Position numbers and translations under genes: made by a program
Origin: Flavobacterium aurantiibacter
GTDB lineage: Bacteria > Bacteroidota > Bacteroidia > Flavobacteriales > Flavobacteriaceae
NCBI RefSeq assembly: GCF_002251775.1
Contig: NZ_NOXX01000228.1
Span: 293 to 34,085, forward strand
Reading direction: 5' to 3'
DNA length: 33,793 bases
Shown here: one piece after another, positions 26,337 through 33,793 of the stretch
Layout: each line of letters opens with the position of its first letter
How positions within the stretch are numbered: the first letter of the stretch is position 1
The notes under the pieces: model-generated
What the model was told of the DNA's origin: nothing
The model's input: only the letters and a program-made list of their open reading frames with translations
The model's database searches: none

Positions 26337-28817
26337 TTAAAACCCTAAATTCAACATAAAACTCAGCTTTATTGCGATGTTATCCTCTAATCGCGGAAGT
26401 TGATTGGGTCCGTAACGATAAAAAGCCGTAAGGCCAAAGCCGCTATAAATTTTATTCAACTCTAAACCCGATTCTAAAAACCCTTTGTCGAGCGTTTTAA
26501 ACGGAATGCCAACATGACGTTCTCGATTGCGCATCGTTCCTACAGCACCGCGCGTAACCAATACAATTAAAGGTCTAATTTTTCCACTAATTTGCAGCGG
26601 TTTAAAGCCGTGTTTTACATGTAATGCCGCGAACGAACTAGAGAAAAACTCATTGAAAAACATGGTTTCAAAGCTGTTTTTACCCGCGATAGTGATGCGT
26701 TGCAGTAATCTGTCTTTCGTTAAATTGTTTGGGGCTGTGTTGTATAAATGAGTTAATGGCACTGCGCCAGATGCCATTCCGGCTTCGAGTAAAATAGAAA
26801 ATCGCTCACCGCCAATAAACTTCTTCTGATAATCTACCCGAACGTCGAGCTTCTGAAAATCAAAATTACTTCCAAAAATATCTTTAACACTTTTAGTTAG
26901 CTGGAACGTGAAACGCGGATACCTCTTATAAATCTCTACACGACCGGTGGGAGTTTGCATAAAATCAGAAAACGGATTCCATTGTACTGAGGCTTGGAAC
27001 GTGGAAAGAGTAAAATTGTCAAATACTTGCCCGTTGTAATTAAACAGGTAATTAAAAAGCGGTGTAACTTCCATGTGTTGGAACTGCCAAATACTCTCGG
27101 TTTTGGGAATGATTTTCGTTTCTGCGTAAGCGCGAACCGACCTATAATTGTAAAATGTAGAAATGTTAATTGGGCGCGGATCGTATAACTTGAAAACACG
27201 TTTATCGATCGTATAACTCGTACTCGCAATCTCTCGAATGTCGTCCGAATAACCAGCGCCAATCCATGAACTTGAAAACTTACCGATTCGAACTGCGGTT
27301 CCTAAACTGTATTTCGCTTTTCGATCTTTCGTTCCAAAGGCATAATAACCGTCAAATTTAATGTACTGTGAAAGTCGCTCGTTTGTAATACCGCCCACGC
27401 CCAACCGAAAACCTTCAAAATTGTTGTAGCTCAGCAACTGACGCAAATCCATATCAAAAAATGAGAACGGTACGTATCCATTTAAAATCTTTCTACCAAT
27501 GCGCAGCTTGCTTTCTATACCTTCGGCACGCACCAAACTGTCGAGTTTTCGATACGTTTCCGGACTTTTTTCGTCGGGATATCGTTGCATATACTCATTC
27601 CAATAACTTACCGGTCGGCGAACTGCTGCGTCGTTAATTTGAAGCGCAATTGCCGCCTTCTTTATAGTAACTTCTGTATTGAGCTTCGGATTTTCATAAT
27701 GCGTTTGAGAAAGCAAATACGTTATATCGGTGAGCTGCTGTTTGCGCGTTCGATAAATCGGACTGTCTTCTGGATCAAACTGAAACGTCTCACCGAGTAT
27801 ACTGATATCTTTGTTGTTCTTTCCTTTAACTACTTTGAACTCCTTTTTTGATATGATGTACAACGAACTTTCTGCATCGTAGCTAAATTCGTAGCGGGCC
27901 GTTACATCAAGAACACCTTGAACTCTGAAGACTGCTGCTGCAATTGCAAAATTCTCTAAGTCACAATACAAAATTCCGCTTAATCCCTTTTTTCGCGACT
28001 TCTTATTTTCAAAATGCAAAACAGCAAGATTTCTTTTCGATAATTGAATAGTATCTAAAATAGTAAGTTGAAACAAATCTTGTTCGCTGGCATTTAGTGG
28101 CGAAGCGTATCTGGTTTGCAGTACTTCAAAATAATTTTCGTACACAGAAAACGATTGCAGTCGAAATGCAACCAACTCATAAATAGGAGTTTGCAAACCC
28201 GACATACGCGCGGCTGTTATTGTTTCTTTAAAGTTGCCTTTGCTTAACTGAAACTTCGAAACTTTTTCAGCGTCAAACAAATGTTGCTTTTGCACCAAGG
28301 CTTTAAATTTCACACTACTGCTGTCGATTTCCATACGCTTCTTACCCAGCCATTTGCGCTTGTAAACCGTGTCTAATTTCGCATCAACGTCGGCAGCATT
28401 GGCAGTTACAACAACTTTATTATACGCTTCGATTTCAAAGGTTTGCAGCTTTTTCAACGGATCGTTATTGCGTTTGTTTGCAATAACTTTTTGTAGCAAT
28501 GCTGTTGCATTGCGGATTGTCTCCGCTTGTTTCGGTTTGCTGTGCACTTTTATTTGTTTGGGAAACACGTCTGCAAAGCGATATTCTTGCGACTCGTAAT
28601 CCAAGGCACTAATTTTAATTAGAGCAGGCAGCTGTTGTACCTCAATTTCGAAATATCCGTTAATGTCGGTTGCCGTTACCCGATTACCGGCTACTATCGA
28701 AACTCCGCTCACTGCGCGTGCCGTGTTCGAATCGATTACTAGTCCACGCAACTGCTGCTGACCGTGCGCTGTAAAGAACAGCAGCATAAAGAAAAGCGTG
28801 ACACTGAATTTTTGCAT
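26337..28817 (-). CDS. DUF5686 outer-membrane protein with carboxypeptidase-like regulatory domain
   Basis: An 826-residue exported protein. A signal peptide (about 1-19, ending TAHGQ) is followed by a CarboxypepD_reg-like beta-sandwich (about 20-95: LRGLVIDSNTARAVSGVSI), then the long DUF5686 region. The last 350 or so residues look like outer-membrane beta strands and end in LSFMLNLGF, a C-terminal aromatic barrel signature. The domain pair is typical of Bacteroidota outer-membrane proteins; substrate and function are unknown. The regulatory domain also occurs at the N-terminus of SusC-like transporters, but no TonB plug is seen. It lies just after the frr terminator, so it must have its own promoter; none is clear in the 53-nt gap. 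Confidence 0.82.
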   Translation of the reverse strand: MQKFSVTLFFMLLFFTAHGQQQLRGLVIDSNTARAVSGVSIVAGNRVTATDINGYFEIEVQQLPALIKISALDYESQEYRFADVFPKQIKVHSKPKQAETIRNATALLQKVIANKRNNDPLKKLQTFEIEAYNKVVVTANAADVDAKLDTVYKRKWLGKKRMEIDSSSVKFKALVQKQHLFDAEKVSKFQLSKGNFKETITAARMSGLQTPIYELVAFRLQSFSVYENYFEVLQTRYASPLNASEQDLFQLTILDTIQLSKRNLAVLHFENKKSRKKGLSGILYCDLENFAIAAAVFRVQGVLDVTARYEFSYDAESSLYIISKKEFKVVKGKNNKDISILGETFQFDPEDSPIYRTRKQQLTDITYLLSQTHYENPKLNTEVTIKKAAIALQINDAAVRRPVSYWNEYMQRYPDEKSPETYRKLDSLVRAEGIESKLRIGRKILNGYVPFSFFDMDLRQLLSYNNFEGFRLGVGGITNERLSQYIKFDGYYAFGTKDRKAKYSLGTAVRIGKFSSSWIGAGYSDDIREIASTSYTIDKRVFKLYDPRPINISTFYNYRSVRAYAETKIIPKTESIWQFQHMEVTPLFNYLFNYNGQVFDNFTLSTFQASVQWNPFSDFMQTPTGRVEIYKRYPRFTFQLTKSVKDIFGSNFDFQKLDVRVDYQKKFIGGERFSILLEAGMASGAVPLTHLYNTAPNNLTKDRLLQRITIAGKNSFETMFFNEFFSSSFAALHVKHGFKPLQISGKIRPLIVLVTRGAVGTMRNRERHVGIPFKTLDKGFLESGLELNKIYSGFGLTAFYRYGPNQLPRLEDNIAIKLSFMLNLGF

Positions 28818-28824
28818 AGGATAT

Positions 28825-28852
28825 AAAAAAATGTCCGCACTAAGGCGGACAT
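28825..28852 (-). terminator. Rho-independent terminator of pyrH-frr
   Basis: A perfect 8-bp stem ATGTCCGC / GCGGACAT with a 6-nt loop, followed on the minus strand by T6 (28830-28825). It lies 19 nt after the frr stop and just before the DUF5686 start. Confidence 0.9.
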
Positions 28853-28870
28853 TAGCGTAATTAATACGAA

Positions 28871-29434
28871 TTAGACTTTCATGATTTCGGCTTCTTTAGC
28901 CGCTGTCAGTTCGTCTATTTTTTTAATATACGTGTTGGTTAACGTTTGCACTTCTTCTTCTGCCGACTTGCAAACATCTTCCGACATACCATCTTTTTCC
29001 AGCTTTTTGATATCCGTATTGGCATCTTTGCGCACATTTCTCACGCTAATTTTCGCGTCTTCTGCTTCTGCTTTAGCTTGTTTGGCTAAATCTCGGCGAC
29101 GTTCTTCGGTTAGCGGCGGAACACTGATAATTACCACATCGCCGTTATTCATTGGGTTGAAACCCAAATTGGCAATCATGATGGCCTTTTCAATGGTGTG
29201 CAACAAATTTTTCTCGAACGGTTGTACGGTAATTGTTCGTGCGTCTGGAATACTGATTTTAGCCACCTGATTTAAAGGTGTTTGCGATCCGTAATAATCT
29301 ACAAAAACACTTCCGAGCATAGCCGGAGATGCCTTTCCTGCGCGAATGTTCAAAAATGATTTTTCCAAGTGAGCAATTGCTGCATTCATGGATTCTTCAG
29401 CGCTGTCTAAAATAAAATCGATTTCTTCGTTCAT
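28871..29434 (-). CDS. frr: Ribosome recycling factor
   Basis: A 187-residue RRF, which with EF-G splits the post-termination ribosome. Length (about 185) and the helical-bundle pattern fit: FLNIRAGKASPAMLG near the N-terminus, the beta-rich domain 2 (about 45-105, with PLNQVAKISIPDARTITVQPF), PLTEERRRDLAKQ, and ISVRNVRKDANTDIKKLEKDG. It starts 15 nt after the pyrH stop, so the two are co-transcribed, the order seen in most bacteria. A strong hairpin terminator follows. Confidence 0.98.
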   Translation of the reverse strand: MNEEIDFILDSAEESMNAAIAHLEKSFLNIRAGKASPAMLGSVFVDYYGSQTPLNQVAKISIPDARTITVQPFEKNLLHTIEKAIMIANLGFNPMNNGDVVIISVPPLTEERRRDLAKQAKAEAEDAKISVRNVRKDANTDIKKLEKDGMSEDVCKSAEEEVQTLTNTYIKKIDELTAAKEAEIMKV

Positions 29435-29449
29435 AACAGTTTCTTGTAT

Positions 29450-30157
29450 TTAAACGGTAACAACTGTACCTATGGTATCTCCTTTACAAATTTTTAGCAA
29501 ATTCCCTTGTCCGTTCATATCAAATACAACGATAGGAAGTTTGTTTTCTTGACTTAAAGTGAAAGCTGTAGTATCCATTACATTTAAACCTTTGGCCAAA
29601 ACTTCTTCAAAACTCAATGTATCGAATTTCGTTGCTGAGCTGTCTTTTTCTGGATCGGCAGTATAAATCCCGTCGACACGAGTTCCTTTAAGGATAACGT
29701 CGGCATCGATTTCTACGCCGCGTAGTACTGCCGCGGTGTCGGTGGTGAAATATGGATTTCCGGTTCCTGCGCCGAAAATAACGATGCGTCCTTTTTCGAG
29801 ATGACGCACCGCGCGGCGTTTGATATACGGTTCGGCTATCGCTTCAATTTTCAATGCAGTTTGCAAGCGCGTTAGCATACCTTTGTCTTCCAAAGCACCT
29901 TGCAGCGCCATTCCGTTAATTACGGTTGCAAGCATTCCCATATAATCGCCCTGAACACGATCCATGCCGTTAGAAGCGCCGGCAACACCTCTAAAAATGT
30001 TTCCACCACCAATAACTATGGCAATTTGCACTCCTTGATCGTGAATTTGCTTAATTTCATCAGCATATTTTGCCAAAACTCCCGGATCAATACCGTAAGC
30101 ACGTGAACCCATGAGCGCTTCACCACTCAGTTTTAGCAAAATTCTTTTGTATTTCAT
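29450..30157 (-). CDS. pyrH: Uridylate (UMP) kinase
   Basis: A 235-residue UMP kinase of the amino-acid-kinase fold, converting UMP to UDP with ATP in pyrimidine nucleotide synthesis, in the cytoplasm. Landmarks: KLSGEALMG (9-17) at the N-terminus, IGGGNIFRG (about 49-57), [16 protein letters not shown] (about 134-149) and [15 protein letters not shown] (about 152-166), all characteristic of bacterial PyrH, which is hexameric and distinct from eukaryotic UMP kinases. An exact -7 box lies upstream. frr follows after 15 nt. Confidence 0.98.
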   Translation of the reverse strand: MKYKRILLKLSGEALMGSRAYGIDPGVLAKYADEIKQIHDQGVQIAIVIGGGNIFRGVAGASNGMDRVQGDYMGMLATVINGMALQGALEDKGMLTRLQTALKIEAIAEPYIKRRAVRHLEKGRIVIFGAGTGNPYFTTDTAAVLRGVEIDADVILKGTRVDGIYTADPEKDSSATKFDTLSFEEVLAKGLNVMDTTAFTLSQENKLPIVVFDMNGQGNLLKICKGDTIGTVVTV

Positions 30158-30176
30158 AGCGTTTAAAATTGTTGTG

Positions 30177-30184
30177 CAAATATA
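30177..30184 (-). promoter_or_regulatory. Bacteroidota -7 box of pyrH-frr
   Basis: On the minus strand this reads TATATTTG, an exact TAnnTTTG match, 19 nt before the pyrH ATG. A TTC at 30206-30204, 19 nt further upstream, is one base off a TTG -33 element. Confidence 0.55.
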
Positions 30185-30211
30185 GCGGAATTCCGTAATC
30201 AGCGAAGAAGC

Positions 30212-31018
30212 TTATCGCTCAAATGCAGGATGAATAAACTTCTGAAAATAGGCATCGCGCGCCGCTTGATAACCAATATCAAAAATCTGACGCATCCGGT
30301 ACGTTTTAGTCTCGAAAGTAGAATAAGCCGATAAATCATCAGGCGTAATCACCCAATCGCAAATATTAAACTTTTGGTTGTTGGTATTCGCGCTAAGCAA
30401 ATCAAATGCCCGCGCGGTTACGTGTTTAATAGTGCGCAAATCTTTGGCTTCGATAGCTTGTAACGGACTCACGTACATGCCGATTAAATAATCGCAACGA
30501 CCTTGTAAAATATCTGCTGGGAAATGATTTAAAATCCCGCCATCGCTATACACTTTGCCGTTAATGACATGTGGAGAAATAATTCCCGGAAAGGCCGCCG
30601 ACGCCACCACGGCATCTTTAATTCGGGTTTTGGCTGAAAAAACCGTGAGCTTTCCCCGAATCATATCCGTTGCAGTAATGTGAATCGGAATTTTTAAATC
30701 GCCAATCGTAGCTTCTCCAAAAATGGCATCCAAATAACTGGCAAAAGCCTCAGAATCCATCAAACCCGCTTTTCGAAAAGTAAAATGACGCCAGTAAAAA
30801 AAATCAACCGACTGAAAAAAACTGAGAATTTCCTCCGGAGTTTTTCCCCAAGCATACAGCGAAGCTACAATACTACCCGCGCTGCTGCACGCAATTTCCG
30901 ACGGAAACACTTCTACTTCTTCCAAAAACTTTAAAGCACCGGCATGTGCCAAACCTTTGCTTCCGCCTCCGGAAAACACATAACCTACCGCACTTGAAAA
31001 TTCAGCTAATGGTGTCAT
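30212..31018 (-). CDS. Patatin-like phospholipase
   Basis: A 268-residue patatin-fold acyl hydrolase. It has the oxyanion-hole GGGSKG (17-22), the nucleophile elbow CSSAG with S46, where C44 replaces the first Gly of GxSxG, and the catalytic Asp in SDGG (D159). The Ser-Asp dyad is therefore intact. It probably acts on phospholipid or acyl esters. No signal peptide is seen, so it is likely cytoplasmic or peripheral. It precedes pyrH by 54 nt but pyrH has its own promoter. A -7-like TAATTTCG on the minus strand at 31042-31035 (one mismatch) could be its promoter. Confidence 0.9.
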   Translation of the reverse strand: MTPLAEFSSAVGYVFSGGGSKGLAHAGALKFLEEVEVFPSEIACSSAGSIVASLYAWGKTPEEILSFFQSVDFFYWRHFTFRKAGLMDSEAFASYLDAIFGEATIGDLKIPIHITATDMIRGKLTVFSAKTRIKDAVVASAAFPGIISPHVINGKVYSDGGILNHFPADILQGRCDYLIGMYVSPLQAIEAKDLRTIKHVTARAFDLLSANTNNQKFNICDWVITPDDLSAYSTFETKTYRMRQIFDIGYQAARDAYFQKFIHPAFER

Positions 31019-31209
31019 ACGACTAAGAATTAAACGAAATTAGCCTAATTTTTGTAAGAGACTGCTGTTTCAGTAAAAAAATCATTATTTGCAAAATTTT
31101 GATTTTTAGATTGTTGCAAAAAGTATCTGAAAAAAATCAACTTTTTTTGATCGCTGATACAACCATTTCTGATCGAAAATCGTCTTTTAAAATATAAGCA
31201 AGATTAAAC

Positions 31210-31770
31210 GTGAAGGTAATCAAATTACGGAACGAACTTGAGCAAGTCATTGAATTGGCACGCAACCGCAACCGACACGCGCAGCAGGAAATTTACAGCC
31301 GCTTCGCTCCGAAAATGTTGGGCGTTTGCCGCCAATACATCAAAGACGTTCACCAAGCCGAAGATGTAATGATTTGCGCCTTTCTTAAAGTATTCGAAAA
31401 CCTGCCGCAATATTCAGGTGTCGGAAATTTTGAAGGCTGGATACGACGGATTACGATTAACGAAGCAATTTCTTACTTACGTGTTCAGAAAAAGGCTGTT
31501 TTTATAGACGATTTAAGTAGTGAAAGTTCATGGTCGGAAGAACAACAGCACGAGTTCACGGTGAATGAAATTCAGGAATTAATCGACGCCTTGCCCGACG
31601 GTTATCGAATGGTTTTCAACTTGTATGTAATCGAAGGATACAAACACCACGAGATTGCCAAGCTGCTCGACATCAGCGAAGGAACCTCAAAATCGCAATT
31701 GTCGCACGCACGACGTTTGCTACAAGAACAAATTATTAAAAGAAAGATGAGCAATCATGAAACCGCATAA
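31210..31770 (+). CDS. ECF-type RNA polymerase sigma factor
   Basis: A 186-residue sigma-70 family factor of the extracytoplasmic-function group. Region 2 (about 28-95: YSRFAPKML, QAEDVMICAFLKVFENL, GWIRRITINEAISYLR) binds core polymerase and the -10 element. Region 4 (about 125-180: LPDGYRMVFNLYVIEGYKHHEIAKLL) holds the helix-turn-helix for -35. Regions 1.1 and 3 are absent, as usual for the class. The start is GTG at 31210: an in-frame TAA lies just upstream and the next ATG (codon 35) would cut into region 2. Its end overlaps the next gene by 14 nt, the usual arrangement for a sigma factor and its membrane regulator. The 191-nt region before it shows no clear promoter or hairpin. Confidence 0.93.
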   Translation: MKVIKLRNELEQVIELARNRNRHAQQEIYSRFAPKMLGVCRQYIKDVHQAEDVMICAFLKVFENLPQYSGVGNFEGWIRRITINEAISYLRVQKKAVFIDDLSSESSWSEEQQHEFTVNEIQELIDALPDGYRMVFNLYVIEGYKHHEIAKLLDISEGTSKSQLSHARRLLQEQIIKRKMSNHETA

Positions 31771-32452
31771 ACTAGAAGATCAAATAAAAAAAGCGCTCGA
31801 GAATCGAGAAATCTCGCCTCGTCCCGAATCTTGGGATCGCTTAAACGCCATGCTTACTGCAAACGAAAGCAAGCCCGTTCGCAAAATTTTTCCGTACTGG
31901 AATATTGCTGCTGCAGTGGCTGTTTTTATCGGACTATTCAGCTTTTACCTGTTTCAATCGGAAGAAATAGTCGATGTAGCCTTGCCCGAAAAACAAGTTG
32001 TTTCTTCTGAAACAGCAAAACCAGCAGCTGGCGTTTCTGACGACACAGCAAGCAGCGACACCGTAAATCAAAACATACAGCAAAAACCGAGTTTCAATTC
32101 ATCAATCAATCCAAAAATCAAATCAATCAATCAACAATCAAAGGCAGTGGCTGCTGTACCGCTGCAAACATCTACGCCAAATGCAAACGGCAGTGCAACC
32201 TTCGAAAATCAGTTGCAAAACGAACAAAATGCCATTGAGCAAGTAGCTCCAAGCGTTTCCGACGAAGCTCAAGTAGCCGCACTGTCTGAAAAAATCAAAA
32301 AGCGCACACGTTTTAAAACCAATCCCGATGCCTTGCTGCAAGCCGCTTCTCAAGAAACCGAACGACAGTACCAAAACCAGATGTTGGCCGCAGTTGCCAA
32401 ACGATTCAACGAAGTAAAAGTCGTTGTCCAAAACCGAAACACACTAAAATAA
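31757..32452 (+). CDS. Probable membrane-anchored anti-sigma factor
   Basis: A 231-residue protein with a short N-terminal cytoplasmic part (LEDQIKKALENREISPRPESWDRLNAML, about 5-33), one membrane segment (about 46-66) and a low-complexity exported part rich in Ser, Gln, Asn and Ala. The layout and the 14-nt overlap with the ECF sigma gene fit an anti-sigma regulator that holds the sigma factor at the membrane, but no zinc-binding H-x3-C-x2-C motif is seen, so it is not a classical ZAS protein. Identity is inferred mainly from position and topology. It is followed after 18 nt by the outer-membrane protein gene. Confidence 0.6.
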   Translation: MKPHKLEDQIKKALENREISPRPESWDRLNAMLTANESKPVRKIFPYWNIAAAVAVFIGLFSFYLFQSEEIVDVALPEKQVVSSETAKPAAGVSDDTASSDTVNQNIQQKPSFNSSINPKIKSINQQSKAVAAVPLQTSTPNANGSATFENQLQNEQNAIEQVAPSVSDEAQVAALSEKIKKRTRFKTNPDALLQAASQETERQYQNQMLAAVAKRFNEVKVVVQNRNTLK

Positions 32453-32470
32453 TCATCAATACACACTACC

Positions 32471-33508
32471 ATGAAATCAATTACTTTGTACTTGGCCTTA
32501 TTTCTCGCGTCTATACTTTGCAAAGTTTACGCACAAAGCGACTTTACCTCCAGACTGAATGACCTGTCGTTGAAAATGGAAAAAGCCATAACCGACGAAA
32601 AAGCGCAACTCGCTAATCAGCTTGAAGCTGTTAACAACCAACTGACATTCGGAACCATTACCGAAGCCGAAGCCGAAACCAAGAAAAAACAGCTTGCTAC
32701 CGAAAGTGCAGCACGTTTAGACGAGAAACTCGCCGAAATCGATCAGGAGCGCAACAGCTTAATACAGAACAAAATCGATGGAAAAACAGAATTCGCTAAA
32801 AGCGATTCGACCAAAACAAAAAATTACAAGTTTCAATTAAGCAGCAAGAGCTTGAGAAATAAAAACGGCGAACTGCGCACCACCACTCAATTTGTATTTG
32901 CCATCGGACTCAACAATGTGGTTACCAATGGCTCTATTGCCAACTCCGATTTTCGCGTGTACAAATCACGTTTCTACGAATGGGGATTTACCTACAACAC
33001 ACGCTTGGATAAAAGCTCGCAGCTGTTTCACCTAAAATACGGTTTGTCTTTGCAATACAACGACTTGCGACCAACGGATAACCGCTACTTTGTAGACAAC
33101 GGAGAAACAACCGACCTAGTAGTTAACCCAGTACAACAGCAGGATGCGCGCTTTAGAAACGTAAACTTGGTGCTTCCGGTGCATTTTGAATTAGACTTCT
33201 CAAGAACTCAAGAAAAAGACGGGAAAAAGATTTTTAATTCGCACAACTCTTTCCGGCTTGGTTTAGGAGGTTATACCGGTTTGAACGTACGCTCTAAGCT
33301 GGTTCAAAAATTCGACACCGACGGCTACGAGTCAAAAGTGGTTACTAAAGGCGATTGGAATACCAATAACTTCATCTACGGACTCAGCGCGTACATTGGC
33401 TACGGCGAAATAAGTTTGTATGCCAAGTACGATTTAAATCCGTTGTTTCAGAACAATGCTGTCGATCAGCGCAACATTTCCATGGGAATTCGCTTCGATA
33501 TGAATTAA
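32471..33508 (+). CDS. Outer-membrane beta-barrel protein with coiled-coil N-terminus
   Basis: A 345-residue exported protein: signal peptide (about 1-22, ending CKVYAQ), then a highly charged helical stretch (about 28-100, with repeated E, K, Q and A, probable coiled coil), then strand-rich sequence (about 120-345) that ends with FDMN and alternates aromatic and small residues like an outer-membrane barrel. It sits 18 nt after the putative anti-sigma gene and is closed by a strong terminator. It is likely a co-transcribed member of the sigma operon, perhaps its sensor or target. No family name can be given with confidence. Confidence 0.7.
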   Translation: MKSITLYLALFLASILCKVYAQSDFTSRLNDLSLKMEKAITDEKAQLANQLEAVNNQLTFGTITEAEAETKKKQLATESAARLDEKLAEIDQERNSLIQNKIDGKTEFAKSDSTKTKNYKFQLSSKSLRNKNGELRTTTQFVFAIGLNNVVTNGSIANSDFRVYKSRFYEWGFTYNTRLDKSSQLFHLKYGLSLQYNDLRPTDNRYFVDNGETTDLVVNPVQQQDARFRNVNLVLPVHFELDFSRTQEKDGKKIFNSHNSFRLGLGGYTGLNVRSKLVQKFDTDGYESKVVTKGDWNTNNFIYGLSAYIGYGEISLYAKYDLNPLFQNNAVDQRNISMGIRFDMN

Positions 33509-33530
33509 AATTTTGGGTTAGTTAGTTTTG

Positions 33531-33564
33531 AAAAGGCACTTGTTTTTTAGCAAGTGCTTTTTTT
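33531..33564 (+). terminator. Rho-independent terminator of the ECF sigma operon
   Basis: GCACTTG (33536-33542) and CAAGTGC (33551-33557) form a perfect 7-bp stem around TTTTTTAG, followed by T7. It lies 27 nt after the last stop of the operon. The A4 before the stem adds pairs with the T run. Confidence 0.9.
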
Positions 33565-33793
33565 ATGGGCGGCTGTTCCGGCTGTTCGCTCCAAGCTTGC
33601 CACCGCAACACGGCAAAAGGTAAAACCGCAGTAGCTTCTGCTAGTCGCTCTGCGTTTTTTGCTTTTGCACGCGCCGCACTTGGCAAGGCTTTTTGCTGCC
33701 ATCCGGGCCGCAGCAATCGTTTCCCGCATGTCGTTTTCCAAAAAAATAGTCGAGAAGAAGCCGCGAATTTTAACAACCGTAATATTGCAATAT
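33565..33793. other. GC-richer stretch without a convincing gene
   Basis: From the terminator to the window end no credible gene is seen. Overlapping minus-strand frames exist here, but they read as Arg/Ala/Lys-rich, low-complexity sequence without a start context and run through the terminator region. The stretch is noticeably richer in GC than the gene before it and may be an intergenic element. The window ends in the 12-base palindrome ATATTGCAATAT (33782-33793). Confidence 0.3.

Overview
The window is chromosomal DNA of a Bacteroidota bacterium, most likely a flavobacterium-like (class Flavobacteriia) organism. The evidence is the exact or near matches to the Bacteroidota -7 promoter box TAnnTTTG (before pruA, asnS, pyrH, the antiporter and the RND gene), the WG-repeat, DUF5686 and PorT-like outer-membrane proteins, the sigma-54 gene beside asnS, and the pyrH-frr pair. 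No rRNA, tRNA, CRISPR array, insertion sequence or integrase is visible.

Layout. 168-1685: an exported WG-repeat protein. 1886-3514: pruA (proline catabolism) with its own promoter and terminator. 3659-16695: a tightly packed six-gene defence operon, all on the + strand and visibly more AT-rich than the housekeeping genes to its right. Its genes are an SNF2-type helicase, a PtuA-like ATPase, a PtuB-like HNH nuclease, a type III Mod-like DNA methyltransferase (frameshifted near its 3' end), an OLD-family ATPase/TOPRIM nuclease, and a type III Res-like helicase-nuclease. A large hairpin terminator closes it (16824-16899). 17063-17764: a PorT-like outer-membrane barrel gene. 17784-23871 (minus): a cluster transcribed RND transporter, asnS, rpoN, PAP2-like membrane protein. 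24045-26315: a CPA2 cation:proton antiporter. 26337-28817 (minus): a DUF5686 protein. 28871-31018 (minus): frr, pyrH and a patatin-like lipase. 31210-33508: an ECF sigma factor, an overlapping membrane-anchored regulator and an outer-membrane protein, closed by a terminator. 33565-33793: a GC-richer stretch without a convincing gene.

The region of greatest interest is 3659-16695. Gaps between genes are -1 to 13 nt (counting the intact mod frame), so the six genes are probably co-transcribed. They combine a type III-like restriction-modification core (helicase, Mod, Res) with two modules known as separate anti-phage effectors: PtuAB (Septu) and an OLD nuclease. No reverse transcriptase is present, so PtuAB is not here as a retron effector. 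The mod reading frame is broken by one extra base at 11351/11352, and the remaining 73 codons stay open in the next frame. This is either a recent mutation, an off-switch, or a sequencing error. The middle of mod, between its two catalytic motifs, has codon usage unlike its ends, as expected from a swapped target-recognition segment.
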